Source: KBS-83 sp051025295
GTDB lineage: Bacteria; Acidobacteriota; Terriglobia; Terriglobales; Acidobacteriaceae
Length of the DNA: 64,000 bases
Reading direction: 5' to 3' (one strand)
NCBI GenBank assembly: GCA_051025295.1
Contig: JBMGJV010000014.1
Positions 18,559-28,300 of this stretch are shown here, in pieces. The notes under the pieces are model-generated. The model was not told where the DNA came from. It did no database searches and worked only from the letters and a program-made list of their open reading frames with translations. How positions within the stretch are numbered: position 1 is the stretch's first letter; each line of letters opens with the position of its first letter. Both the position numbers and the translations under genes were made by a program.

Positions 18559-19400
18559 GCTGAGGGCTCGACTTCGAAGTCAATCGAGAACACACCGGCG
18601 AGAACGATCTTTGCCGGAGAGGGGAGGAGCACTTCGCCTTGGCGATCCACCATGCCACGGCCACTGGGAAGAGAACTTCCGTTGACGACTGTTCCGAACT
18701 GGCTTAGGTCCTTGATGAAGAAGCTGCCGGTCTTGCTGTCCCGCCGAATACGGCAGTGCTCGCGGGAGACATCCGACTGCGCTTCGATCTTCAGGTCCAC
18801 CCATACAGCCTTTCCGCCACGGCCGATCACGATTTCTTCGCTGTCCATGACGAACGTCTTGTCTTTGCCGCCGTCGCGAAAGCGCAGTCTTGCAAAGATA
18901 GCGTCGCGGTCCCGCTGAACGCTCTGAACCACCCGTTCCGTGGCATTTCCAGTAGCGTGGCGCGTCACGAAGGTTGTCATGGCTCCTGCGCCATAGTCCT
19001 TCGGATTCGAAGTACCCAACTCCGAGTAAATTTCGATCTCGCCCGGACGAAGTCGTTCTTCGAGGTCCGCGTGGAACTGGATCGTCCAATTCTTCTCGAG
19101 GGTCTTGTATTCCCGTTGCTCAGCGCCTGCCAAGCCGAACCGCCTCGCGAAGCGCTGCGGCGGGGTGCGACGCTTGTTTAGCTCGGCGAGGTGCTCGCTC
19201 AGTGCACGGGCCGCTTCTTGCTGCACGAGCTCAGCAACGGGCTGGATGACACCAGCATCGCGTGGATGTAAGTAGACGTTGAAGATGCAGGGCACAAGGA
19301 TGGTGTAGTGAACGTTGAAGAATCCTGCTTCGGCGTTCCGTATCAACTCAGAGATGATCTCGTCAGCCGCAAGCTGACCCGCAGCGCCGTCCTTCATCAC
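18555..19400 (-). CDS. FHA-domain protein with FhaA-like N-terminal domain (first gene of envelope-signalling operon)
   Basis: A 281-residue cytoplasmic protein. The N-terminal 130 residues (FFNVHYTILVPCIFNVYLHP, QEAARALSEHLAELNKRR, WTIQFHADLEERLRPGEIE) fit the DUF3662/FhaA N-terminal domain, and residues about 190-278 form an FHA domain: EEIVIGRGG, SDVSREHCRIRRD, FFIKDLSQFGTVVNG. In mycobacteria FhaA binds phosphorylated MviN and regulates peptidoglycan synthesis; a similar function is inferred from the neighbours. It is the promoter-proximal gene of the minus-strand operon; the upstream intergenic region (19401-20030) should hold the operon promoter, but I could not assign one. Confidence 0.85.
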   Translation of the reverse strand: MMKDGAAGQLAADEIISELIRNAEAGFFNVHYTILVPCIFNVYLHPRDAGVIQPVAELVQQEAARALSEHLAELNKRRTPPQRFARRFGLAGAEQREYKTLEKNWTIQFHADLEERLRPGEIEIYSELGTSNPKDYGAGAMTTFVTRHATGNATERVVQSVQRDRDAIFARLRFRDGGKDKTFVMDSEEIVIGRGGKAVWVDLKIEAQSDVSREHCRIRRDSKTGSFFIKDLSQFGTVVNGSSLPSGRGMVDRQGEVLLPSPAKIVLAGVFSIDFEVEPSA

Positions 19401-20030
19401 CCTAACCTCGAGGCCATGTCCTCAGGCATCTGATGTCTTTCTGAGCCCTCGCGCCGCCCAATGAAGGCTCTCCGGGCCGTTCTGCCCCCAGTTTTGGGGT
19501 CCGCTGCGAGATGATCGCGCATCGGTCGGGTGCTTGCAGCCGGCCGCAACAGCGCAATTCCTGTATCGGATCGATGGAAGCGCAGTGGTCAGCGGCGGGG
19601 TCTTAACAATGGGCAGGCATGGACAACGGCTTGTTGTGGCTGAACTGATCTGGCGGATGGGAGCGCATTCGCAGCTTTGCGTGGGAAGGTCACAACCTCG
19701 GACCGATCACTAATTGACCAGAACTCCTTGTGAGCATGAGTTTACGCTTCGGGATGCCCAGCGTAGGGCCGTGATTGCCCACCCTACTATGCAAACTTCT
19801 GCACAGTGCCACATCCAGGGGTTAAGGAAGGAGAGCGGAGCACCCGCCTAACCCATTTACTTTCATGACATTCTTCCGTTACCAGCCCCTACAACCTTTA
19901 TGGTACGCGGGTTGCCTATAAAGGGTCAGAGATCAACGTGAACAGATGTGTAGCTCACTCTGTGCCGGTACTTAGCTTCGCCGGTGTCCTAACTGTGAGC
20001 CGTCAAGACACTTGACTTACAGGGGGCATC
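19401..20030. other. Divergent intergenic region between the envelope operon and the PEP-CTERM gene
   Basis: About 630 bases with no credible gene. It contains the sigma-54-type element listed separately and about 100 bases of untranslated leader for the PEP-CTERM gene. The remainder probably carries the minus-strand operon promoter, not identified. Confidence 0.6.
19901..19916 (+). promoter_or_regulatory. Sigma-54-type promoter upstream of the PEP-CTERM gene
   Basis: TGGTACG-CGGG-TTGCC: the GG of the -24 element (19902-19903) and GC of the -12 element (19914-19915) are exactly 10 bases apart, as in the RpoN consensus TGGCACG-N4-TTGCW, with two mismatches. Transcription would start near 19927, giving a leader of about 100 bases. 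PEP-CTERM genes in several proteobacteria are known to depend on RpoN and the PrsK/PrsR two-component system, so this location is meaningful. Confidence 0.65.
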
Positions 20031-20627
20031 GTGAAAATCCGCAATCTTATTTTGGCTTTCGCAGTCACGGCGATCACCGCTGGGGCGGCTCACGCAGACA
20101 CCATCCAGGGAAGTTCCACATTCAGTTCCAACATTGGTGGCGTGTCAAATACGTACAACACCAGTGGCGGTAGCTTCGACTTAACGAACGTTACGGTCGG
20201 CGTGCCGGTGACGATCACTAACTACTTGGACATTTTTTCAAATGGCAACGGGACCGCTAATCTCACTGTCGATTTCACCATTACCGATCCCGGAACTGGA
20301 ACCGGAAACGTTGGTGGTAAGGATGTGTTTGCTCTTCAGGGTCAATCGAACACAACTCAAGGATCGATCACTTGGACTAACCTCTCAAGCCTGCAACTTA
20401 GCAATGGTCAGTTTCTGAGTATCAGCCTGTCGCCGGTTAAGAATAGCAACTTGTCAAACGGAGCGTACGTGGATGCCACGTTTACTCTCACAGGCACCCC
20501 GACAAGCCTGAGTGCTGTTCCGGAGCCGTCCACCCTTGCTCTGCTCGGGTCTGGTCTGCTTGGAATCGCATTTGTGGGCCGCCGCAAATTGCGCGGCGGC
20601 ATGCAGCAGCCTGCAACGCTAGCTTAA
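20031..20627 (+). CDS. PEP-CTERM sorting-domain protein
   Basis: GTG start at 20031 with AGGGGG just upstream. The 198-residue product has an N-terminal signal peptide (LILAFAVTAITAGAAHA), a Thr/Ser/Asn/Gly-rich beta-sandwich-like middle, and a textbook C-terminal sorting signal: VPEPSTLALLGSG, a hydrophobic helix GLLGIAFVG and basic RRKLRGG. Such proteins are exported, cleaved and anchored or released by exosortase (EpsH) and are linked to exopolysaccharide and biofilm formation. No exosortase gene is in the window, though an exopolysaccharide operon lies at 54-64 kb. The last ten residues extend slightly past the usual end. Confidence 0.93.
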   Translation: MKIRNLILAFAVTAITAGAAHADTIQGSSTFSSNIGGVSNTYNTSGGSFDLTNVTVGVPVTITNYLDIFSNGNGTANLTVDFTITDPGTGTGNVGGKDVFALQGQSNTTQGSITWTNLSSLQLSNGQFLSISLSPVKNSNLSNGAYVDATFTLTGTPTSLSAVPEPSTLALLGSGLLGIAFVGRRKLRGGMQQPATLA

Positions 20628-20650
20628 GCCGTTCTCCAAGCCAACGACAA

Positions 20651-20677
20651 AAGGCCCACTCTCATAGAGTGGGCCTT
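20651..20677 (+). terminator. Strong hairpin terminator after the PEP-CTERM gene
   Basis: AAGGCCCACTCT-CAT-AGAGTGGGCCTT is a perfect 12-base-pair stem with a three-base loop, ending in TTT. Its symmetry suits bidirectional termination between this gene and the convergent gene ending at 20718. Confidence 0.85.
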
Positions 20678-20717
20678 TGCCGTGCCTGAGATGTCCAGAG
20701 CACACACATTCTGCTCT

Positions 20718-21188
20718 TCAGAAGCTGTCGCGCCCCTGCGGAGGGTTGCGGAGGCCTAGCACTTCGAATTGCGTAAGACGATTCTTAGGTACATACACCA
20801 GCCGATTGTTGCTGCCCGGATCCGTGGGTATAAGTGTCACGCATGGCGCAAGCAGATGCGCGGCTGTGTTGGCCACGATGCCCTCCATGAGTTCGCCGTC
20901 GTCGAACTGGATTCTTACCCATAACCCCTTGCTGACGGGCCTATGAGTGTGGAAGTGCAGTGGATTCCGGAGAGCATTGCCCTCAAGCGTCTTCACCAGG
21001 AATATCGCCTTGATGTCTGCGACCGGGAAGTGCTCGACGATATCGGAGCCAAGCTTTAGCGCAATTGGATCAGAGAAGCAATGCGGCGAGCGCATCCGCT
21101 CCTCTATCGATGGGATTTCATCGACGTCTGCATAGCCCTTGACGGTGCGGTCGCCATACTGGAGGACGACCTTCTCCCCCTCAGGCAA
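20718..21188 (-). CDS. Conserved-looking hypothetical protein with two beta-rich segments (possibly DUF6982-like)
   Basis: I place the start at TTG 21188, because AAGGGGAG lies just upstream and the product then begins at PEGEKVVLQYGDRTVKGY; longer in-frame versions add non-conserved residues and overlap the epimerase stub. The 156-residue protein has two similar beta-rich parts, VVLQYGDRTVKGYAD and WVRIQFDDGELMEGIV, each followed by a turn-rich region (TLIPTDPGSNNRLVYVPK). This organisation resembles small acidobacterial proteins of the DUF6982 type, but that is from memory and uncertain. Probably cytoplasmic, function unknown. Confidence 0.6.
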   Translation of the reverse strand: MPEGEKVVLQYGDRTVKGYADVDEIPSIEERMRSPHCFSDPIALKLGSDIVEHFPVADIKAIFLVKTLEGNALRNPLHFHTHRPVSKGLWVRIQFDDGELMEGIVANTAAHLLAPCVTLIPTDPGSNNRLVYVPKNRLTQFEVLGLRNPPQGRDSF

Positions 21189-21330
21189 GCTCCCCTTGTG
21201 GGGACGAGCTACTGGGTTGCGGGAATGTAAAGTTATCGAGGCCGCGCACGCTCTCACCTCGTGCCACCAAGGCGTGCGCGATGGACGAGCCGATGAATCC
21301 TGCAATTCCAGTGATCAGATACTTTGGCAC
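21181..21330 (-). pseudogene. 5' stub of an NAD-dependent sugar epimerase/dehydratase gene
   Basis: From a GTG at 21330, with AGGAG seven to ten bases upstream, the frame encodes PKYLITGIAGFIGSSIAHAL and VARGESVRGLDNF, the Rossmann GxxGxxG and the following Asp of extended short-chain epimerases (GalE/WbpP-like). Homology stops after about 35 residues, the frame closes at 21181, and no remaining 280 residues are found in any frame nearby. A deletion has apparently removed the rest and joined the stub to the neighbouring gene. Confidence 0.7.
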
Positions 21331-21984
21331 CAGGCGTGCTCCTATCGAGCTGGGGATATCTCGACTATGCCAAACCATCTTTCGCTTGTCGAGGCTTGCA
21401 GACCTTAAGGAGACCCTCATCCCCTCCCGAGACGCCGAAGACCTTTGGGGCGACGTACGATGTGATCGAGGCGGGAAGACTCCAGTTGTCAGTCGAGAGC
21501 TCAAGCTGTTTGAGCGGTTTTAGACCCATCCTGCCGGGCCTGGCAAACCTGTTAACCCGAAAGTTGTGACTCGATGCAGTGAGCGCACCCAGCACATCTT
21601 CCCTGCCGCCGTTGCTTACATCAAGCTCATGGTCCGGGTGTCCTATCCTCCCGGCGTGGAGGAGTTTGACCGTTCGCCTTTGCATTGGCGATAGAAGGCG
21701 ACCAGTCAATGCGGCCGGTGCGCTCCCGTTCCTTCATGAACAACGTGCTGATTAGGAACCTAGCAGGCTGGATCCTCAGACGACCCGCGGTGCAGCGCGT
21801 GATTGTTGGTCGACGGGCCGACGGGTTGAAGGAGTGATGGTGACTACTGCGCATCGTCTGATGATGGTGCAGCGAAACCGATCGATCTGGTCGACCGAGG
21901 CTCGTATCTGCGGTTGCGCTTGCGTCGTTGTGCTTGCATCCCTAGAGGCGAATAGACCGTTCAGGCAACGAACGCATCAAAAAT
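21331..21984. other. Gene-poor stretch between the epimerase stub and the dioxygenase gene
   Basis: About 650 bases. Several short open frames exist on both strands but none shows a recognisable domain, signal peptide or ribosome-binding site. It may contain eroded sequence linked to the adjacent deletion. Confidence 0.5.
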
Positions 21985-22809
21985 ATGATGGCTGAGGATG
22001 TTCTACCTCGCAGCATCGATACCGATATCGAGACGCTCCAACGTGACGGTGTCGTCGCGCACAAAGGCGCATTTACGCGCGAGTTCGTCGAAGCAATGCG
22101 GGAAGACATGATGACGGCGTTCTGGGAGGCCATCCAGCATCCCGGGAGAGCCGTGAGCCGGGGCCCTCGTCGTTGGTATGTAGAAGTACACCCTCAGGCG
22201 ATCAGCGGGTTCACGGAAATGGTCACGCACCCGTGGTTCGTTGCAGTATGCGAGCGTGTACTCGGTTCGGAATACAAGATCGTCGAGATTGGGTTCGACA
22301 CGCCATTCCAGGGTGCGAAGGTGCAGCCCTGGCACCGGGACTTCCCGTCGCCTCCTGAATCGTATATCGACCATCGCATCACCTCGCTCGCGTTCAATCT
22401 CACCGGCGTAGATGTCACGGAGGATATGGGCCCCTTTGAGATCGCTCCGGGGACGCAGTGGGATGACGGTCGAGCCTGGAACCACGAGATGTTTCCTGAC
22501 AGGGAGCTGTGGCCGCGGTTCGAGGAGCGAGGCGTGCGGAAGTTTCCTCACATGGGCGACATGTCGTGCCGGTCGGCGCTGACGGTGCATCGCGGAACGC
22601 CCCATGCATCACCCATATCGCGCCCCGTGCTCGTCATTGGTGTCGACGCACCGGGTGCCGGTCATGACAAGCTGCACGATCTGATGGTGACCGAGGACTT
22701 CTACTCGAGCCTCCCGGCACAGGTGCGCGAACACCTCATTTGTCGCACCGTTGAGAAACTTGTTCCCGTCACGCAGAAGCATGACATCGAGGGCTTGGTG
22801 ATGGGCTAA
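21985..22809 (+). CDS. Phytanoyl-CoA dioxygenase (PhyH) family Fe(II)/2-oxoglutarate oxygenase
   Basis: A 274-residue soluble protein. The N-terminal region LQRDGVVAHKGAFTREFVEA is typical of the PhyH fold; the iron-binding facial triad is visible as His-x-Asp in QPWHRDFPSP and a distal His in LTVHRGTPHASP, followed by the 2-oxoglutarate-binding Arg in SPISRPVLVIG. Enzymes of this family hydroxylate small molecules using iron, oxygen and 2-oxoglutarate; the substrate is not predictable here. It stands alone, with the phosphoesterase gene 290 bases downstream on the same strand. Start at ATG 21985 or the next codon. Confidence 0.85.
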   Translation: MMAEDVLPRSIDTDIETLQRDGVVAHKGAFTREFVEAMREDMMTAFWEAIQHPGRAVSRGPRRWYVEVHPQAISGFTEMVTHPWFVAVCERVLGSEYKIVEIGFDTPFQGAKVQPWHRDFPSPPESYIDHRITSLAFNLTGVDVTEDMGPFEIAPGTQWDDGRAWNHEMFPDRELWPRFEERGVRKFPHMGDMSCRSALTVHRGTPHASPISRPVLVIGVDAPGAGHDKLHDLMVTEDFYSSLPAQVREHLICRTVEKLVPVTQKHDIEGLVMG

Positions 22810-23100
22810 TCACTCGCATCCGCGAGTACGTCCGCACCGATTCGGCTCAACATTCGTCCGCACCAGAGAATCACGGTCCGCCACGCCCTGGATACGGCTG
22901 CGCGTAAGTAGCTCAGTCGCTGAACAGATTCTTCATTGGAAGCTGGACAACATGGGGACGGTGCGCTCACTCGTGCCCAGCTTCGCAACAGGCTTATCGT
23001 CGTCATTTCTGGATGCTGCCGCATGGATGGAAGGACGAGCTGTCTGCCGACCCGGTCGGAGCCGCTCACGCATCCAACCCTCATCTTGTCAAAGATAGAT

Positions 23101-24615
23101 ATGGGTCACCAACACCTCTCCCGACGCGATCTCCTGAAGATCGCGGCTGCAGCCGGCGCGTACTCCCTCATCCCGGGCTGCAGCGCGATCAACAAAGCTG
23201 TGTCTCAAGGCAGTGGCGGCGCTACTTCGAAGTGCGCCAGCCTTGCGGACGTCGAACACGTCGTCATCCTGATCCAGGAAAACCGTTCCTTCGATCACTA
23301 CTTCGGAAGCTACAAAGGCGTGCGCGGTTTTTCGGATTCATCGCGTGCCTACAAGCAGCCGTATCCGGCGAACACGGCCGCCTCACCTGCAGGCCTGCTC
23401 TATCCGTTTCACCTGGACAGCACCAAATGGAACGCGGCATGCACCCACGACATCGACCATAGCTGGATCGTGCAGCACCAGAGCTGGAACAATGGCGCCA
23501 ACGACGGCTTTGTGACGTCCCACATCCCCATCAATGCCAATGACGCAGTTCTCACGATGGGTTATTACACCCGCGGCGACCTGCCGTACCTCTACGCTGT
23601 CGCCGATGCATTCACGGTCTGCGATAGTTATCACTGCTCAGTCATCGGACCGACCGACCCGAACCGCCTGTACACAATGGCCGCGTCGATTGACCCTGGC
23701 GGCACGAACGGCGGTCCATTGCTGCAGACCCTTGTCGGGAACCGCCCTTCCCTCTATGGCAAGTTGACGTATACGACCATGCCCGAGCAGCTTCAAACGC
23801 GTGGTATCTCGTGGAAGGTCTACAGCACGCCCGACCAGAGCATCCAGAGCGGCATTGTCTCTGACAATGTCCTCGCATACTTTAAGAACTTCCAGGATTC
23901 GTCCACGCAGCTTTACAAGAACGCGTTCGGTCCGCAGTTCCCGACGGATTTCGTCGCCGATGCGACCAGCGGCAACCTGCCGCAAGTCTCATGGATCATT
24001 CCGTCGGTCGTCGAATCTGATCACCCACCCTCGCCCTCGCTGCTTGGGGAGCTCACCCTCGCCACCATCATCAACGCTCTGACCTCCAACCCAGCGCAAT
24101 GGGCGAAGACTGTTCTCCTCGTCACTTACGATGAAAATGGTGGGTTCTTCGACCATGTCGCGCCGCCCACTGCGCCGCCAGGTACGCCCGGCGAATACAT
24201 CACGGGAACACCTGTACCCGACCCATCCGTGCTCGGCGCAATCAACGGACCGCTTGGCCTCGGCTTCCGAGTGCCGATGCTGATCATCTCTCCCTTCAGC
24301 CGAGGCGGCTTCGTCTCATCGGATCTGTTCGACCACACCTCCGTGCTTCGTTTTCTAGAGACCCGCTTCGGCGCGGAGGTGCCAAACCTGACCGCGTGGC
24401 GTCGGTCCACAGTCGGCGACATGACATCGGCCTTCAACTTCGCAAAACCGGATACGTCCGTGCCTATACTGCCGGCGCTCAACGCCGCAGATCCCACTCT
24501 GATCACCGGCTGCATCGACGCGCTCACCGGCTCGGTCACGTATCCGATCTCTAACCCGCAAACGCTCCCCACACAGGAGGACGGCACTGCAATGCGCCCC
24601 ACCTCCACCTGCTGA
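23101..24615 (+). CDS. Tat-exported phosphoesterase (phospholipase C/acid phosphatase AcpA family)
   Basis: Start at ATG 23101 (MGHQHLSRRDLLKI); the frame is open upstream but without homology. The 504-residue protein has a twin-arginine signal (SRRDLLKIAAAAGAYSLIPG) followed by a Cys that could be lipidated. The phosphoesterase domain starts with VEHVVILIQENRSFDHYFGS, the signature of the PLC/AcpA family, with further motifs FTVCDSYHCSVIGPTDPNR, TYDENGGFFDHV and FRVPMLIISPFSRGG. These enzymes cleave phosphodiesters or monoesters of phospholipids or other organophosphates outside the cytoplasm and often serve phosphate acquisition. The precise substrate is unknown. Confidence 0.88.
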   Translation: MGHQHLSRRDLLKIAAAAGAYSLIPGCSAINKAVSQGSGGATSKCASLADVEHVVILIQENRSFDHYFGSYKGVRGFSDSSRAYKQPYPANTAASPAGLLYPFHLDSTKWNAACTHDIDHSWIVQHQSWNNGANDGFVTSHIPINANDAVLTMGYYTRGDLPYLYAVADAFTVCDSYHCSVIGPTDPNRLYTMAASIDPGGTNGGPLLQTLVGNRPSLYGKLTYTTMPEQLQTRGISWKVYSTPDQSIQSGIVSDNVLAYFKNFQDSSTQLYKNAFGPQFPTDFVADATSGNLPQVSWIIPSVVESDHPPSPSLLGELTLATIINALTSNPAQWAKTVLLVTYDENGGFFDHVAPPTAPPGTPGEYITGTPVPDPSVLGAINGPLGLGFRVPMLIISPFSRGGFVSSDLFDHTSVLRFLETRFGAEVPNLTAWRRSTVGDMTSAFNFAKPDTSVPILPALNAADPTLITGCIDALTGSVTYPISNPQTLPTQEDGTAMRPTSTC

Positions 24616-25322
24616 AGCTCCGATGTGTCCTCGCAGATCGGCTTCGAGTTAGCCTAAGCAGATGGGTTGTCAGCCATGGATCTAAACGCAGGCAGGACGC
24701 GACTTGAAGACGATTGTTAAGTAGTCAGGGTAGAAGGTGAACCTTATCCTGTAACTCGTGTGAAACTAGTCGACGCTGGAGAGATGAGCTCTGCAAGTCT
24801 CAAGGTCGTCAGAACAGCCGTGGTAGTCGATCATCTTCAACGTAAGCCGAATATGAATCACGAACCATCCTTGTGTTAGCGGCACGAGTCCGATGGACTG
24901 GCTCAACCGCGCTGTAGAGTGGCCTGGCTTCCACCATGAGGCCCTCTTCGTTCAAGCACATCCCGTTAGAGCCCCCGTCGTCACACTTTCGATGTCGGGC
25001 CCGCGGAAGCCTATGAGTGGAGCGAAGCCTGTCGGTGCTGTTCCTCGCTCCACAAATCCTGTGCGTCAGTTTCCAGAGTGCTGCGTCTGTTCCTTTTTCA
25101 AGAGATCCTGTAGGCGCTCGACCGATTTCCGAGGTCGTTTTCCGGTGATCAGGAGACTGGTAACAACACCGGTCCACGCGGAGGTGTCGCCCAGCTTGCG
25201 CTCGCCCAATGTCTCTCCCATAGCGGCTGCGCGTTCGTATCGATGACCGGTTGCTAATCCAGCTCCTATATACTCGCGATGACATTTTGCAAGTGTGTCT
25301 CTTTTCTGCCTTGAGGTGTGCC
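24616..25322. other. Gene-poor stretch upstream of the SBBP protein
   Basis: About 700 bases. The longest minus-strand open frame (24809-25573) runs into the SBBP gene, is rich in Arg and Ser, and shows no domain, so I do not call it. No RNA gene, terminator hairpin or clear promoter was identified. Confidence 0.5.
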
Positions 25323-28300
25323 TTGGGTTCAAGACGTGCTGTTCTCGGTTTCGTTCTCTCTTTCATCGGTTTGCTACCCCTTACAGCACAGAACCCGTCA
25401 CATTTGAGCAAGCGAATCGTTGAGAGCAAGCTGCCGATTGTGTTCGAGCCAGCTTCGACCGAATCTGCGGCTTCGAGTGTCGTCATTGGGCGTGTCCCGG
25501 GCGGAGCCGTGCGATTCCGGTCCGATTCAATCTCGATCGAAGCGGGAGAGACGTTCGGTCCATGGGAGATCAAGTTCAGTGGCGCGACGGGAGGAAACCC
25601 GAGACCCGCCGACCTAGAGACGAGCCAGACAAACTATCTGCTGGGCAAGGATTCAGCATCCTGGCGCACGCATGTTCCGAATTACGCCAAGGTCATCTAC
25701 TCCAATCTCTACCCTGGCGTGGATGCCGTCTTCTATGGCAACGGAAGTCACCTCGAGCACGACTTCATCGTGAAGCCGGGCTCGGATTACCGTCAGATTC
25801 GTATGCACTTCAGCGCACCATCTCGGGTCCAAATCGGGAAAGATGGAGTGCTTGCGATCACTCGCGCGGGATCATCACTCCAACTGGCTGCACCTTCCAT
25901 CTACCAGAACGTGAATGGCGCACGCCAGAAACGGCAAGGTGCCTTCACCATCCTGGCTGACGGCGATGTTTCGTTCGCTGTTGCAGACTACGACCCCCAC
26001 TTGGATCTGATCATCGATCCTGTACTCGACTTCTCAACCTACTTGTCCCCTTTGGGGTCGGCGGGACTGGCTGTGGCCGCGGACGCAGCCGGGAATACCT
26101 ACGTCGCTGGATATGGCAGTCTGGGCTACCCGGTCACGGCCGGTTCCTTTGCCGGCTGTGCTTCCTGCACGTCCTCGAACGTCGTCACTTTCGTCAGCAA
26201 ACTGAGTGCAGACGGTTCGAAGCTGCTCTACTCCACAGTGCTCGGCGGCAACGAGTTCGCCCAGCCAACGGGTATCGCGGTGGACCGGAATGGCGACGCG
26301 ATCGTCTCTGGCTGGACCGGATCAAATGACTTCCCTACCAAGTCGGGTCAGGCGATCCTGCCGCAGAACAACAACTACGTTGGGTTTCTCGTGTCCCTGT
26401 CTCCGGATGGTTCGTCGCTCAACTATGGCACACTGCTCGGACCGAGCCCGACCGCCACCTACGCATTGATGACTTACGCGGCAGCAGTAGCCGTCGACAC
26501 CTCTGGTAACGCATACGTTACGGGCGAGACAGGAGATGGCTTCTTCATCTCGGCAGGCGCGCTCAATCAAGCTGTCGCCAGTAATAGCAATTACGACGCC
26601 TTTGACGTGTTTCTTGCGAAGTTCAGTCCCATCGGAGCGCTGGTCTATAGCGCCGTCCTGGGCACGGCTGATCCGCAGAACGGGGGCGGAGGACCGATCG
26701 GCGCCTCCGCTATCGCGGTCGATGCTGTGGGTAACGCCTACGTCGCGGGCCAGGCAGGCACGCTGTGGCCGATCACCAACGGCGCTTACCTGAGTCAAAT
26801 CGCAGGGCCGATGCCGTACGCAACTCCGTTCGTGATGAAAGTCGCGCCTGATGCAAAGAGCGTTCTCTACTCGACCTATCTAAACTACGCCTACAAGATC
26901 GCAGGCCTCTCGGTTCTCCCCGACGGCAACGTCTTCGTCGTGGGCAACGATGCCGGTGACACCTATCCCACGACCGCGGACGCCTTTGAGCCCAACAACG
27001 GGAAGAACGGCAGTGCCTTTCTTACTGAACTGAATGCAGCCGGATCGGGTCTGGCCTACTCGACAATGCTCTGCGGTGGACCCGGATTTGTGAATGGGAT
27101 AGCCCTCGATGCAAAGGGCAATATCTGGCTGGCGGAGCAGATCTCGAACCCAGATTTTCCCCTTGTCTCTCCGCTCCAGGGTACGTTTCCGGTCGGCGCC
27201 ATCAGTAACCAGCCGGCGTCAGCCCTGATGGAGTTGGACCCTTCGGGCAAAACGGTCGAGTTCTCCACGTTTCTGGGCGGCGCAGCACAGGGTTTCGCCA
27301 GCAGCGTTGCCGTGGACCCGAACCTGCGCGTCCACGTGACGGGTGCTGCCAGCTATGGCATGTACACGACGACCGGCGTCTACGCCGGCTCCGTCCCAGT
27401 CCCGGGGCCCGGCTATGCCGGATCGTTTTACCCCTACGCCGATGTCATCGATCCGACACTTCCTTCGGCTGCCCTGTGCGCACGTCCGAACGGCGGCCTG
27501 GATCTCGCCGCGGCGCTCGGCACCTCGACCGAGAGCAGATTGACAATCACCAGCTGCGGAGCCGAGCCCCTCTCGATCACTGGCTTTAGCGCTTCCGAGA
27601 GCGACTTCTCGGTGCCAGCACCGGAAAACACCTGCCCGCCGACGCTGCCCGTCGGCCAGAGCTGCACGGTGAACGTACGCTATGCACCCACTGTTGGAGG
27701 CCCTTCGAAAGCCACGCTTTCTATCGCGTCTAACTCGCCCATCCCGGCCATGCTGACGCTCAACGGGCAAGGCGTGACTGCGCCCGTCCTGACCCTTTCT
27801 GCAAACTCGCTCACGTTTGGCCCACAACTGGTTGGCACCGAGTCGGCCCCGCAAACAATCAAGATTACAAATACCGGAAATGCGATTCTCAATGGGATCG
27901 GCTTCGGAGTCACGTTGACTGACGAAGCGGCGTTTCCACTCACCTACACATGCGATCCGTCGCTTGCTCCCGGTGACTCCTGCACATTCAGCGTCCAGTT
28001 CAAGCCGGTCGTTACCGGGACGACGAGCGGAACCTTGACGGTTGAAGGGACCGCTGCAGGCCTCTTCCAGCAGGTGAGTTTGTCGGGCACCTCGCCACAG
28101 ACGCCTTTTACCTTCGGTACCCAGGCAGGCGGGAGTACGAGCAGTACTGTGCCAGCGGGCAGCACAGCCACCTATGCGTTGTCGATCAATCCCGCAGGTG
28201 GCTTCTCCGGTACCATCCAGCTCTCCTGCAGCAATCTCCCGATCAATTCCTCGTGCATCTTCAGCCCTGCGAGCCTTCCAGCTAGTGGTGGATCGCCAGT

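Noticed and set aside
24809..25573. Minus-strand open frame of 254 codons between the phosphoesterase and SBBP genes
   Set aside because: Its 5' part overlaps the SBBP coding region, the product has no domain, and no ribosome-binding site was seen.
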